The notes under the pieces are model-generated. The model searched no databases and was not told where the DNA came from. It was given only the letters and a program-made list of their open reading frames with translations. From contig NC_064045.1 in NCBI RefSeq assembly GCF_932526225.1, positions 6,215,498 through 6,275,497 on the forward strand: a stretch of DNA of 60,000 bases, in the 5' to 3' direction. Of this stretch, positions 1-10,459 are shown one piece after another. Position 1 is the first letter of the stretch. Each line of letters opens with the position of its first letter. The DNA is from Nematostella vectensis (taxonomy: Eukaryota; Cnidaria; Anthozoa; Actiniaria; Edwardsiidae). A program made the position numbers and the translations under genes.

Positions 1-110
1 TAATATATATAATAAAATAATAATATTAAAATATTATTTTTTATTCAATTGTGTATGATAAATACGTTTTCGGAATGTACAATAAAACGGAACCTTTGCT
101 TGTTTCATAG

Positions 111-3100
111 AAGGAACGCGGCTCCAGTCAGACCACTCTCACCAAGCTTAAGTGTGCGGCAGGTAATAACTGTAAAACAGTTCTACCCCACATTAAGGGC
201 AATCGTGTAGCCAAAAGGGTGTCAAGAGTAAAATAAACCCTCAGAGCATACTGGGCACCCTTTTGAATACAATGTATCTGCCATTTGTATTTTTAGGGTT
301 CTACGGTATGAAAAGCCCCTATGGCACTCTGATGTTATGCATATATCCTACCGTCTAGAATATAGTTTCACGCAGGAATAAGTCACACATGTAGTGAAGA
401 CATATTTAGCATCTAGAAACTTTATACTGATCGGCTGTCAGCATATTGAAGTCCACGGAACGACTAAAAGCATTTTGTTTAGTTAACCTATCACGTTTGA
501 CAGGGAAGTATAAAACGCTCGCATAGAAATTGCTCAGCCTAGCAGTTCCTATTTTTAGCAGATTGACCTTTTGCTTGGGAAACTTATAGGCGTACCGTGT
601 CGCTTTTCAAGTGTTATTTGACAATCGAAGGAAAGTTGGATCTGAGTTCATACTAGGTTTACCCTAAGTAGGCTTTAGACCTAGCCGTCGGTAGAATTAG
701 GTTTTAGTACATTTTAAGATTTGGAATGCTGTCAATCATAAAAATCACGTGTGTAGCTTGTCATGCGCACTAGCAGTGTAGCAAGTTAGTGTGACATCCG
801 TAGTCAGTAGCAACATGTAAACATTACGTAAATCACGGTAGCCCAAGGGTAACAAACCGACACACCCATGGGGGGTAGTTCGTTCGTCGGACGCCCATTG
901 GCTGAAGCCTTATCTAAACAGAGCTAAAAGCCCTTTGGGATGTCAGGGTCGATTATCCTAAAGGACATGCCGTCTTAAGAGCATATAAATATGGGTGTGT
1001 ACCGAAGCCCCATTACATTATATGAACACTTCAACCCATTGACTCCCAAATTGATGGTTGCTTGTATTTTTCATCAAAAATACAGCTATGAGCATATTAG
1101 TAGAGTGTCTCAGGACATCATGAAGTCTTTTGGGGCATAATTGAGTGCTTTGCTTATGGATATTTGCAAGCAAAGGTGGATTCATGATGATTTTTTCTTG
1201 TTTGGCTTTGCCTGGATGAGAAAATAATTTTCTAATGAATCACCACAGCTCTCCTAAATGCTGTCTTTTCTGAAACCAAATTGATTCCAAAATTGTTTGC
1301 ACTGCTATTCTGGGTCTGTATGACCTGGAATTGATTTGTTTGGCTTTGGGGTGAAGACTTATAAAAAAACATCTGACTTTGGGGAGAGGAGTGTTGACTG
1401 GCCCTCCCCTCGTGAATTTTCCCCTGGATCTCCCAGAATGCTTTGCAATACGTAAAGACATCTTCGTGGTTGTACAATCCTTCAAGGAGTGAACATTGTG
1501 TTTTGAGGCCATGGAAATGTACCTGGAGGATCAGAATAAAGGTATCTATTTGTGTCTTGAGCTGTGTTTGCTGATCTCTCTCCCTTGTGTGGTATTTTGA
1601 GCGTTTTATTGAGAGGGGTGATTCTGCTTTTCTCTCCTTGTTCGATTTGAGATTTGTCAAAGAACCTGTGCTATTATTTGGCTTAAGAGTAGATGCCAAC
1701 ACCTTGGTTGGATGCATATCTGCAAGACCATTTATCACTTAGACTGATGCCTGAGTATCTTCATCTTGTTGTGTTTATTTTGAATTTATGAATTTTTTGG
1801 TTTGTGGCCGGTTGAGGGGTCAATGTGTTAACAACACATATGTGAGCACATAGAATGGGAAACACATCTTATACACATCTTGTAAAGATCTTGTAAAGCC
1901 TTCACTTTGTAACCAGTACCTCCCCCAGCCAAGTGGGTCATAGTCGTTCTGTTACATGTGATTAGAGAACCCAAAAATATAGCGGTTACATCTGGTGATA
2001 GAACCGAAAAGTATAGCTGTTACAATAGAGTGAAAGGTGCTTACAATGGTAAACCCCTGCACCAAGACCGCGAAGGGTGCAGGACTTATAGCCATATGGC
2101 CATATGAATTCTTGAATGCTGCCCTGTGTTCTGACTGTAACATTCCCGCAATGCGAACATTTAGCCTAATGTAATATTCTTGTGATATGCAGGACTTGCT
2201 GAGCTTGCTACAAGGAAGTACAAGTCAGCGGCCAGGTACTTCCTCCAGGCCTCTTTTGACCACTGCGATTGCCCTGAGGTACGTATAGGAAGGGATGCCA
2301 AAGGACTGTGTTTTTCAGGTTTACTTAGGCCTAGATAAATCGCATCCCAGAGTTACATTATGGTGCAGCTCTATTTTTCTTTGTTTTGCAGCTTCTATCC
2401 TCTAACAATGTGGCCATATATGGTGGTCTTTGCGCCCTGGCCTCGTTTGACAGGCAGGAGCTCCAGAAGAAAGTATTATCAAGCAGGTATGAACGGAGCT
2501 TTAATACACATAACCATGATATGGACGGAGTTTTAATATACATAACCATAATATGGACGGAGTTTTAATATACATAACCATGATATGGACGGAGTTTTAA
2601 TATACATAACAATAATATGGACGGAGCTTTAATACACATAACCATGATATGGACGGAGTTTTAATATACATAACCATAATATGGACGGAGCTTTAAGGTA
2701 TACAGCCATAATATGGACGGAGCTTTAATGTATACAGCCATAATATGGACGGAGCTTTTATATACATAGCCATAATATAGACGAAGCTTTAATGTACATA
2801 GCCATAATATGGACGGAGCTTTAAGGTATACAGCCATAATATGGACGGAGCTTTTATATACATAGCCTCAATATAGACGAAGCTTTAATATGTATAATCA
2901 TGGTATGGACGGAGCTTCAATACATAACCATGATATGGACGGAGTTTTAATATACATAACAATAATATGGACGGAGCTTTAATACACATAACCATGATAT
3001 GGACGGAGTTTTAATATACATAACCATAATATGGACGGAGCTTTAAGGTATACAGCCATAATATGGACGGAGCTTTAATGTATACAGCCATAATATGGAC

Positions 3101-6100
3101 GGAGCTTTTATATACATAGCCATAATATAGACGAAGCTTTAATGTACATAGCCATAATATGGACGGAGCTTTAAGGTATACAGCCATAATATGGACGGAG
3201 CTTTTATATACATAGCCTCAATATAGACGAAGCTTTAATATGTATAATCATGGTATGGACGGAGCTTCAATACATAACCATGATATGGACGGAGTTTTAA
3301 TATACATAACAATAATATGGACGGAGCTTTAATACACATAACCATGATATGGACGGAGTTTTAATATACATAACCATAATATGGACGGAGCTTTAAGGTA
3401 TACAGCCATAATATGGACGGAGCTTTAATGTATACAGCCATAATATGGACGGAGCTTTTATATACATAGCCATAATATAGACGAAGCTTTAATGTACATA
3501 GCCATAATATGGACGGAGCTTTAAGGTATACAGCCATAATATGGACGGAGCTTTTATATACATAGCCTCAATATAGACGAAGCTTTAATATGTATAATCA
3601 TGGTATGGACGGAGCTTCAATACAAAGCCATACATGGACGGAGCTTTACTGTCGAATCCGTTATATCGCGACGCAGTATTTTCAAAACATCGGTTTGTTT
3701 TTGTCTTTTGGGACTTTCTGTTCCGCCAGTCAAATTATTTTAAGCCAATCAGATTCTTGCCATCTCTCGCCAAGTGCAGTTGCCTGGCTTTCTTTCACGA
3801 CACTGTCTGGTTTTCGTCCAGAGGGAAGCCAGGGAAGTGCACAAAGGGAGTTTGTGATTGGCTCAGAATGGTTTTACTAACAGAACAGAAAACCAAATCA
3901 AACAGTGTTTTGAAAACGCGGGTCGCGATACAACGGATTCGACAGTAATATACATAACCATAATATGGACTGAGCTTTTATATGCATGACCGAGGTGATA
4001 TGGACGGAGTTTTAGTATGCATAACCATAATATGGCGGATTTTTAATACGCATAACCATAATACGGACGGAGCTTCGATACGCATAACCATAATATGGAC
4101 GGAGCTTTGATGTAGGATTTCTTTGTGCAAGCAGCTTGCGTGTTTGTGATTCCGCATGTTGTCAGCGTGTTAGTTATTTTGCGTGATTTTTACGTGAATC
4201 TGCGTGCTCGTGATTGCAGCTCGTTCAAGTTGTTTCTGGAGCTCGAGCCACAGCTGAGGGACGTGTTGTACAAATTCCACGAGTCCCAGTACGCCACGTG
4301 CCTCAAGCTACTTGACGACTTAAAGGTGAGCACGCACCACGCACGTGAACACAAGCGTGATGTCACATGTTCAACAAGTCAAACTCTAAACTACGCACGT
4401 GAACACAAGCGCGATGTAACATCTTTAACAAGTCAAACTCTACACTACGCACGTGAACACAAGCGCGATGACACATCTTTAACAAGTCAAACTCTACACT
4501 ACGCACGTGAACACAAGCGCGATGTCACATGTTCAAAAAGTCAAACTCTAAACTACGCACGTGAACACAAGCGCGATGTCACATGTTCAACAAGTCAAAC
4601 TCACACTACGCACGTGAACACAAGCGCGATGTCACATCTTTAACAAGTCAAACTCTACACTACGCACGTGAACACAAGCGCGATGACACATCTTTAACAA
4701 GTCAAACTCACACTACGCACGTGAACACAAGCGCGATGTCACATGTCCAACAAGTCAAACTCTACACTACGCACGTGAACACAAGCGCGATGTCACATGT
4801 CCAACAAGTCAAACTCACACTACGCACGTGAACACAAGCGCGATGTCACATCTTTAACAAGTAAACTCTACACTACGCACGTGAACACAAGCGCGATGTC
4901 ACATCTTTAACAAGTCAAACTCTACACTACGCACGTGAACACAAGCGCGATGTCACATGTTCAACAAGTCAAACTCTACACTACGCACGTGAACACAAGC
5001 GCGATGTCACATATTCAAAAAGTCAAACTCTAAACTACGCACGTGAACACAAGCGCGATGTCACATCTTTAACAAGTCAAACTACACTACGCACGTGAAC
5101 ACAAGCGCGATGTCACATCTTTAACAAGTCAAACTCACACTACGCACGTGAACACAAGCGTGATGTCACATCTTTAACAAAGTCAAACTCTCACTACGGA
5201 CGTGATTACGAGTGCGATTACACGTGTTACAAAGTGCTATCCTACGCCTTGCACGTGTTCAAAAAGTCATACTGTACGCCTTGCACATGATAATAAGCGC
5301 GATGTCACGTTTTTAAAAAGTCCTACTGTACGCCTTGCACTTGACGACAAGTGCGATGTCACGTATTCAAAACGTCCTACTGCACCGCCACGCACGTGAC
5401 GACAAACGCGGTGTCACGTTTTCAAAAACTCCTACTGAACGTTACACGCCGTTTAAAGTGCAGCTGAAGGAATAAAAGCAATACCCTTAAAAACGAAAAG
5501 TGTTTTATGGAGTAGCGTTTGTTTGGCATTCTTAAAAGATGTGTAAAATATACAGGGTTTACCAAAAACATATTTCTCTCGATTGTGATTCTACTAACAT
5601 AGGGTATATTAGACATTGATAAATAAACCGTTATTGAGGATAATGCTATTATTCCTTCAGTTGCGCCAAGCATGCAAAGTTCCCCGCGCAATGTCCCTAT
5701 CATCGTCTTAGGGCACACTATCTGTCACGAACCACGATTTTAAGCATTTACTTGCAAGAAACCACGCGTGATATTATGACAGACAACATTTGTCGTACAC
5801 GGAAACTTACACAGTCAAGATGTTTATAAATAGTCACAGTACTACTACTGTTCGCGCACGTGAAACGTGCGTAAAGATCCCCGCGAGACTCATGTATGAT
5901 GTGTGATTGTGTTATAGGATAATTTTATGCTGGATATGTACCTTGCTCAGCACATCACCAAGCTGTACAGCCAGATCCGCAAGAGGGCACTGATACAGGT
6001 AATGAGATACTGCCTGTACCGCCCAAAACTGCACAAAGTCTTCATTGGTTGATTAGAGAGGCCACATCATTAGTTGCGCCTCTTGTTTGCGATACGAACA

Positions 6101-9100
6101 GCTAAGGGTGGGAGATTTGTACCGTTTCAGTAATATTAAGACGATGAACAAGAAAGCAACCAAGTTTTATGTGGAAGTCTTCATCTCTGTTGTTGAGTAG
6201 ACCGTGGCCCATGGGAAACCGTGAATCCTGTTCTCTCCGTGTGTTTGAGATTTAATATGGAAACAAAATAGCTATTGTGTGAGAAGGGTAAACAAAGGGA
6301 GGCGATCAATGGGTGATAAGGATAAAAATTCATAAGGCCAATGCTTTATAAAATCGATGGGTCCACATTTTCGACTTCACAATGTGCCCACAGTATTTCA
6401 GCCCTTACGTGTCAGCGGACATGAGCAAGATGGCGCATGCGTTCAATACCACGGTACATCAGCTTGAAGATGAGCTCTCTCAGCTCATTTTGGACGGGCA
6501 GATCAACGCCAGGATAGACTCCCATAACAAGGTACAGCACCTACACGATATGGGACATTCTCTTATGTACCAAACAGATATGGGCCCATCTGTACGAGGC
6601 GCCCACAGTGTATAATAAACATAATGTACATCAGTGTCCATCAGTGGAAAGACCGAAATTTGTAACTTGTAATTGCACCTACCACATAAGTATCTCTAAG
6701 TTTTTTTTACAATGTGTAAATATCTTGTACCTACTGGATATGGGGCGTAGGATGAACTTAAAGGATTTGGACCCAAAGGTGCAGAGGTACCCCAATTGTA
6801 TTCTGAGAAGTCAGACCTTCAAAGGAAATCAAATAAAGATTTATCAAGTTATCAACTCTAAAGATAAGGGTCTATATTACTACTAATGATAATATTAATA
6901 ATGAAAAATGTAACTTATTCTGTAAGGTTCCGTCAAGGTAATGTACCTACAGGCTAATGTACCTACAGGGTAATGTACCTACAGGGTATGTGTCTTTCTA
7001 TGGCTACATAATGAGGGTCCGTCTAGGCTAAGTTTCCTAGGAGAGGTGGGACTTCCATTAGATGGCCAATGCCCACTTAGTTGAAGGATTTAGGATACAA
7101 TATCTCTAACAGCAAGTTTTTTGTTTTAAGAAATTTGATGATACTTTATTGTTTGCTTTTTTTTTCTTTTCAGGTTTTGTACGCCCGCGATGTTGACCAG
7201 CGGAGTACGACTTTCGAGAAGGCCCTAGAGATGGGTAAAGAGTACCAGAAGAGAACAAAGGTGAGACACGCGCGCAAAAGAGAACAAAGGTGAGACATGC
7301 GCGAAAGAAACCATAGGTAAGACACGCGCGAGTGTGACATGTAAAGCAACAGGTAAAGAGTACCAGAAGAGAACAAAGGTAAGACACGCGCGAGTGTGAC
7401 ATGTAAAGCAACAGGTAAAGAGTACCAGAAGAGAACAAAGGTAAGACACGCGCGAGTGTGACATGTACAACAACAGGTAAAGAGTACCAGAAGAGAACAA
7501 AGGTGAGACATGCGCGAAAGAGAACAAAGGTGAGACGCGCGCGAGTGTGATAAGTACAGTAACAGGTAAAAAGTACCAGAAGATAACAAAGGTGAGACAC
7601 GCGCGAGTGTGACATGCACAGCAACAGGTAAAGAGTACCAGAAGAGAACAAAGGTGAGACATGCGCGAGTGTGACATGCACAGCAACAGGTAGAGTACCA
7701 GAAGAGAACAAAGGTAAGACATGCGCGAAAGAGAACAAAGGTGAGACATGCGCGAGTGTGACATGCACAGCAACAGGTAGAGTACCAGAAGAGAACAAAG
7801 GTGAGACATGCGCGAGTGTGACATGCACAGCAACAGGTAAAGAGTACCAGAAAAGAACAAAGGTGAGACATGCGCGAAAGAAACCATAGGTAAGACACGC
7901 GCGAGTGTGACATGTACAGCAACAGGTAAAGAGTACCAGAAAAGAACAAAGGTGAGACACGCGCGAGTGTGACATGTACAGCAACAGGTAAAGAGTACCA
8001 GAAAAGAACAAAGGTGAGACATGCGCGAAAGAGAACAAAGGTGAGACGCGCGCGAGTGTGATAAGTACAGTAACAGGTAAAGAGTACCAAAAAAGAACAA
8101 AGGTGAGACACGCGCGAGTGTGACATGCACAGCAACAGGTAAAGAGTACCAGAAGAGAACAAAGTACAGTACAGTGTGGCGAATGTGGTGTGTGGAAGGG
8201 GGGGTGGACTGATGAAGGAGCATGGACGTAAAAACGTAAAAAAATATATTCCAAGGCGCGCCTGGCTCGCTCGAACAACTAACAATCATAGCCTGTGTTC
8301 ATACCCGCTTTTTTGGATTAGCTACGGCACCATCTCCTATTTCCAAAATTCCTGGCTTTGTGTGGGATACGTTTCGCCAAAAGTTTATACATTTTATTTG
8401 GTTTTCTTCCAGGCTCTCATCTTGCGGGCTGCGATTTTACGAAACCAAATTATTGTCAAGGTAAGTGAAAAATAATTGCGTAACAAATGCATCGTACTGG
8501 TCGCAGTACATCTTTTCGCCGCTGAAGGTTTCATTATGGTGTCTCAAGTACATCGTTTTTCCGTTGCTAGAGCTTCGGTATGGTGTCGCGAGTATGTCGT
8601 TTTCGCGTCACTAGAGCTTCGGTAAAGGTTATGGTGTCGCGAGTACATCGTTATTGTATCGCTAGAGCTTCGTTATGGTGTCACGAGTACATCATTGTGG
8701 TGTCGCGAGTACATCGTTATTGTGTCGCTAGAGCTTCGTTATGGTGTCACGAGTACATCGTTGTGGTGTCGCGAGTACATCGTTATTGTGTCGCTAGAGC
8801 TTCGTTATGGTGTCACGAGTACATCGTTATGGTGTCGCGAGTACATCGTTATTGTGTCGCTAGAGCTTCGGTATGGTGTCGGAAGTACATTGTTTTTGCA
8901 TCGCTAAAGCTTCGGTATGGTGTCCCGAGTGCATCGTTATATGTTACGATATCTTTATTATGGCGTCGGAGCTCATTGCCAAGCATCTTTGTGTGGAACT
9001 CGAGAATGGAGAATCTCTAGCATCCCCCCCCCCCCCAAAGTCCCTAGTTTCACCATCCTGACGAGCTTGTTAGCGTTGTTTTGCCGAGAGCTATCGGCGC

Positions 9101-9210
9101 ATGATCGAGAAAACGTCGTGGAGACGTCGACTTAAGTGAGTTGTCACCTTTCTTTGCAGAGCCCACCTCGGGACAGCACTGGTGGAGAGATGGCGTCGGC
9201 AGCGCGATGA
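111..9210 (+). CDS. GPS1: COP9 signalosome subunit 1 (CSN1/GPS1), C-terminal half, 9 exons; 5' part outside window
   Basis: Exons seen: 111-162, 2193-2278, 2392-2486, 4220-4325, 5918-5998, 6394-6531, 7174-7260, 8413-8460, 9160-9210 (TGA 9208-9210). Each is bounded by AG/GT and the phases join without error, giving 247 residues, about half the usual length of roughly 470-490. The translation follows animal CSN1 through the helical repeats ([34 protein letters not shown]) and into the PCI/winged-helix domain ([43 protein letters not shown]), ending in a short SPPR-type tail. CSN1 is a scaffold subunit of the COP9 signalosome, which removes NEDD8 from cullin-RING ligases. The N-terminal exons must lie upstream. 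Introns after 2486, 4325, 7260 and 8460 begin with tandem arrays. Identification is firm; the exact splice sites are read from consensus and protein alignment from memory. Confidence 0.95.
163..2192 (+). other. CSN1 intron (2.0 kb)
   Basis: The intron runs from GTAATA at 163 to the acceptor TGCAG at 2192. It has no clear tandem array, unlike later introns of this gene. The only coding-like stretch is an antisense open frame at 1232-1738, listed separately. Confidence 0.8.
1232..1738 (-). other. unrecognised 168-residue antisense ORF inside a CSN1 intron
   Basis: This is an uninterrupted minus-strand frame rich in Ser, Gln, Asn, Lys and Thr with no domain I recognise. It is longer than expected by chance in AT-rich intronic DNA and is not made of simple repeats. 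It could be a fragment of a transposon ORF or a chance frame. No start context, splice sites or poly(A) signal argue for expression. Confidence 0.2.
2487..3646 (+). repeat. minisatellite starting at the CSN1 5' splice site, with a 350-bp higher-order period
   Basis: Units of about 28-32 bp are built on TATGGACGGAGCTTTAATA plus a short ATA-CATA segment. The first unit begins at the donor itself (exon ...AAGCAG then GTATGAACGGAGC), and later copies read GTATGGACGGAGC. A higher-order block repeats exactly every 350 bp: TGTATAATCA recurs at 2891, 3241 and 3591, and TGATATGGAC at 2581 and 2931. The array is interrupted at 3649 by a small transposon and resumes at 3948. Confidence 0.92.
3649..3945. 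mobile_element. 297-bp MITE with about 24-bp terminal inverted repeats and TA target duplication
   Basis: The left end CTGTCGAATCCGTTATATCG is matched by the reverse complement of the right end at 3922-3945, with one mismatch. TA flanks both sides (3647-3648 and 3946-3947). Neighbouring satellite units supply the empty site GAGCTTTAATATAC, so the insertion point and the TA duplication can be read directly. The TA target suggests a Tc1/mariner-superfamily non-autonomous element. It has no transposase ORF. Confidence 0.85.
3948..4110 (+). repeat. distal remainder of the CSN1 minisatellite
   Basis: Degenerate units of the same TATGGACGGAGCTTT family (including GGACTGAGC and GGCGGATTTT variants) continue after the MITE and stop about 110 bp before the acceptor at 4219. 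Confidence 0.85.
4326..5190 (+). repeat. minisatellite (about 53-54 bp unit) starting at the next CSN1 5' splice site
   Basis: About 16 units containing CGCACGTGAACACAAGCG and ATGTCACATCTTTAACAAG begin immediately after the donor GTGAGCACGCACC at 4326. Each unit holds the palindrome CACGTG. Units alternate TGTTCAACAAG and TCTTTAACAAG variants. The first units stay open in the exon frame (4220-4325) for about 137 residues, so retention of the intron start would not terminate translation at once. More degenerate copies run on to about 5440. Confidence 0.92.
5191..5917 (+). other. rest of CSN1 intron before exon 5918
   Basis: Degenerate copies of the preceding unit (CGTGATTACGAGTGCGATTA, GACGACAAGTGCGATGTCAC) fade out near 5440. 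The remainder to the acceptor at 5917 is unique-looking AT-rich DNA with no feature I can support. Confidence 0.6.
6935..6988 (+). repeat. three tandem 17-bp copies (TAATGTACCTACAGG)
   Basis: A short direct repeat in the CSN1 intron 6532-7173, with three copies of GGTAATGTACCTACAGG or near variants. The same intron starts with loosely repeated GATATGGG segments (6548, 6578, 6738). Confidence 0.7.
7261..8168 (+). repeat. exon-copying minisatellite: repeated micro-exon-like units after CSN1 exon 7174-7260
   Basis: The unit is about 62 bp with a shorter about 27-bp variant. It repeats the last bases of the upstream exon (AAAGAGTACCAGAAGAGAAC followed by AAAG) plus the donor GTGAGA or GTAAGA, then CGCGCGAGTGTGACATG and CAGCAACAG. 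GAACAAAGG or GAACAAAGT occurs about 15 more times after the true exon end. Most long units read CAG, then a 26-base copy of the exon end, then GT(G/A)AGA, so they resemble micro-exons with both splice sites. Long minus-strand frames across this array are artefacts of the repeat. Confidence 0.93.
8515..8945 (+). repeat. minisatellite in the CSN1 intron after 8460
   Basis: Imperfect units combine TATGGTGTCGCGAGTACATCG with TTATTGTGTCGCTAGAGCTTC, about 65-70 bp in the long form, with roughly eight GAGTACATCG-type copies. The array starts about 55 bp after the donor GTAAGTG at 8461. I cannot show that exon sequence is included here. Confidence 0.85.
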
Positions 9211-9880
9211 ACAGCAAGAATTTCCCTACGAGGTGTCACAAAGGCAACCAACTTTACTTAGAACTGCCATCACTAACGACCTCCTTGCTAGTTCCAGGAA
9301 GCAGCTCTTTCTTAGTCCTAGAATACAGCCCTTTGTTTGTCCCAGAAAGCAACCCTTTGTTAGTAGAGTCCTAAATAGCTCACGTTATTAGCGAAACATG
9401 TTGACACTTTTTAAGACTTTAAGATATAACGCTGTAAATGTGCAACTACACGTGTAGTCGCCTAGAAATTTCGACATTTGTTTTGACTTTCTATTCCACA
9501 AAAGGCCTGCAAAGCAAGGCATATGCTCTTAGTGTAGTACTGCCGGTACCTGTTGAGCTGGTTAGTGGTATAAATAAAGAATCCAGTGAAAAAAAAACAT
9601 ACTGCTGCAATATGTCAAGAGTTCTAGAAAACTCCCACACTACACCCAGACACGTTACAATGGCCCAAAGTACTTCCTCTTTTGTGTTCAACTGTCTAAT
9701 AGTGACTTTCACCATCACTTTGGTTCACTTCGCTAAGCATGGTCCAGAAAGTGGTTTTATTGTTGTTTTTTTATTAACCATTTTTCACACGTTTTTGGGC
9801 AGACTAACCCCCCCTCCTTTCTCCCCTTTATCGCGCGTGCTCATTAACCTGCTCATTTCATAGGAAAATAAATCTTAATT
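9211..9880 (+). other. CSN1 3' untranslated / downstream region
   Basis: Non-coding sequence follows the TGA at 9208-9210. AATAAA at 9573-9578 is a plausible poly(A) signal and a second AAATAAA lies near 9867. Which one is used cannot be decided from sequence. Confidence 0.5.
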
Positions 9881-9928
9881 TCTAATATAACCAGATAAAT
9901 CTTAAACTTCTGCAAAACAATATAAAAC

Positions 9929-10054
9929 CACAGGGAGCTTACCCTGTTTGAATAAAATTAGAGTTGTTTCTGTAGCTTTGCGAATCGCCAACAACGCAAA
10001 GCTAAAGAAACAAAACTCTAACTTTATTCAAACCGTAGAGGTGGGCTCCCTGTG
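9929..10054. mobile_element. hairpin MITE, about 53-bp arms
   Basis: The left arm CACAGGGAGC...GTTTGAATAAAATTAGAG...AGCTTTGCG is mirrored by CGCAAAGCT...CTCTAACTTTATTCAAAC...GCTCCCTGTG. The loop is about 20 bp. The structure is typical of foldback or MITE elements; there is no coding capacity. Confidence 0.8.
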
Positions 10055-10391
10055 ATTAAACCCCAGGCTTCTCACCCGTGTTAGTGAAGAACCTCTAAGG
10101 ACATAAGAATGCATGCAAATGATTATCTATGAGTTATTATGTTTTGAAGAAGTTTAAAGAAGTTAAATCGCCAAAGGTGACGAGTTAACCAAAAGTGGTA
10201 GCTAGTTTACCGAAAACCCCTCGAAAGCAGGGCATGTAAAATGGGCCTTATCAGAGAAAATGGCAACAGAGGAGGAGCTTTAGTTCACTCGAAGCGCCAA
10301 GTTCAAATGAGGACTTGAGCAGGGAGAGAACTGTAGGCCTGGTCCGAGTTAGCTGGGACCACGGGAATGTTTTTCACTCGTATACGGCGTT

Positions 10392-10459
10392 AAGACCTCT
10401 CCTGTCTTTTACTTTGATTAACTATAAGACCTCTCCTGTCTTTTACTTTAATTAACTAT
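10392..10459 (+). repeat. 34-bp tandem duplication
   Basis: Two adjacent copies, 10392-10425 and 10426-10459, differ by one base (TTTGATTAAC against TTTAATTAAC). Confidence 0.9.

Noticed and set aside
4326-5190. CRISPR-like array
   Set aside because: Units are contiguous tandem copies without unique spacers, in an intron of an animal gene.
7106-8289. Three overlapping minus-strand open frames of 354-390 residues
   Set aside because: They run through a tandem array whose unit length keeps frames open; the peptides are simple repeats and no splice or start context supports a gene.
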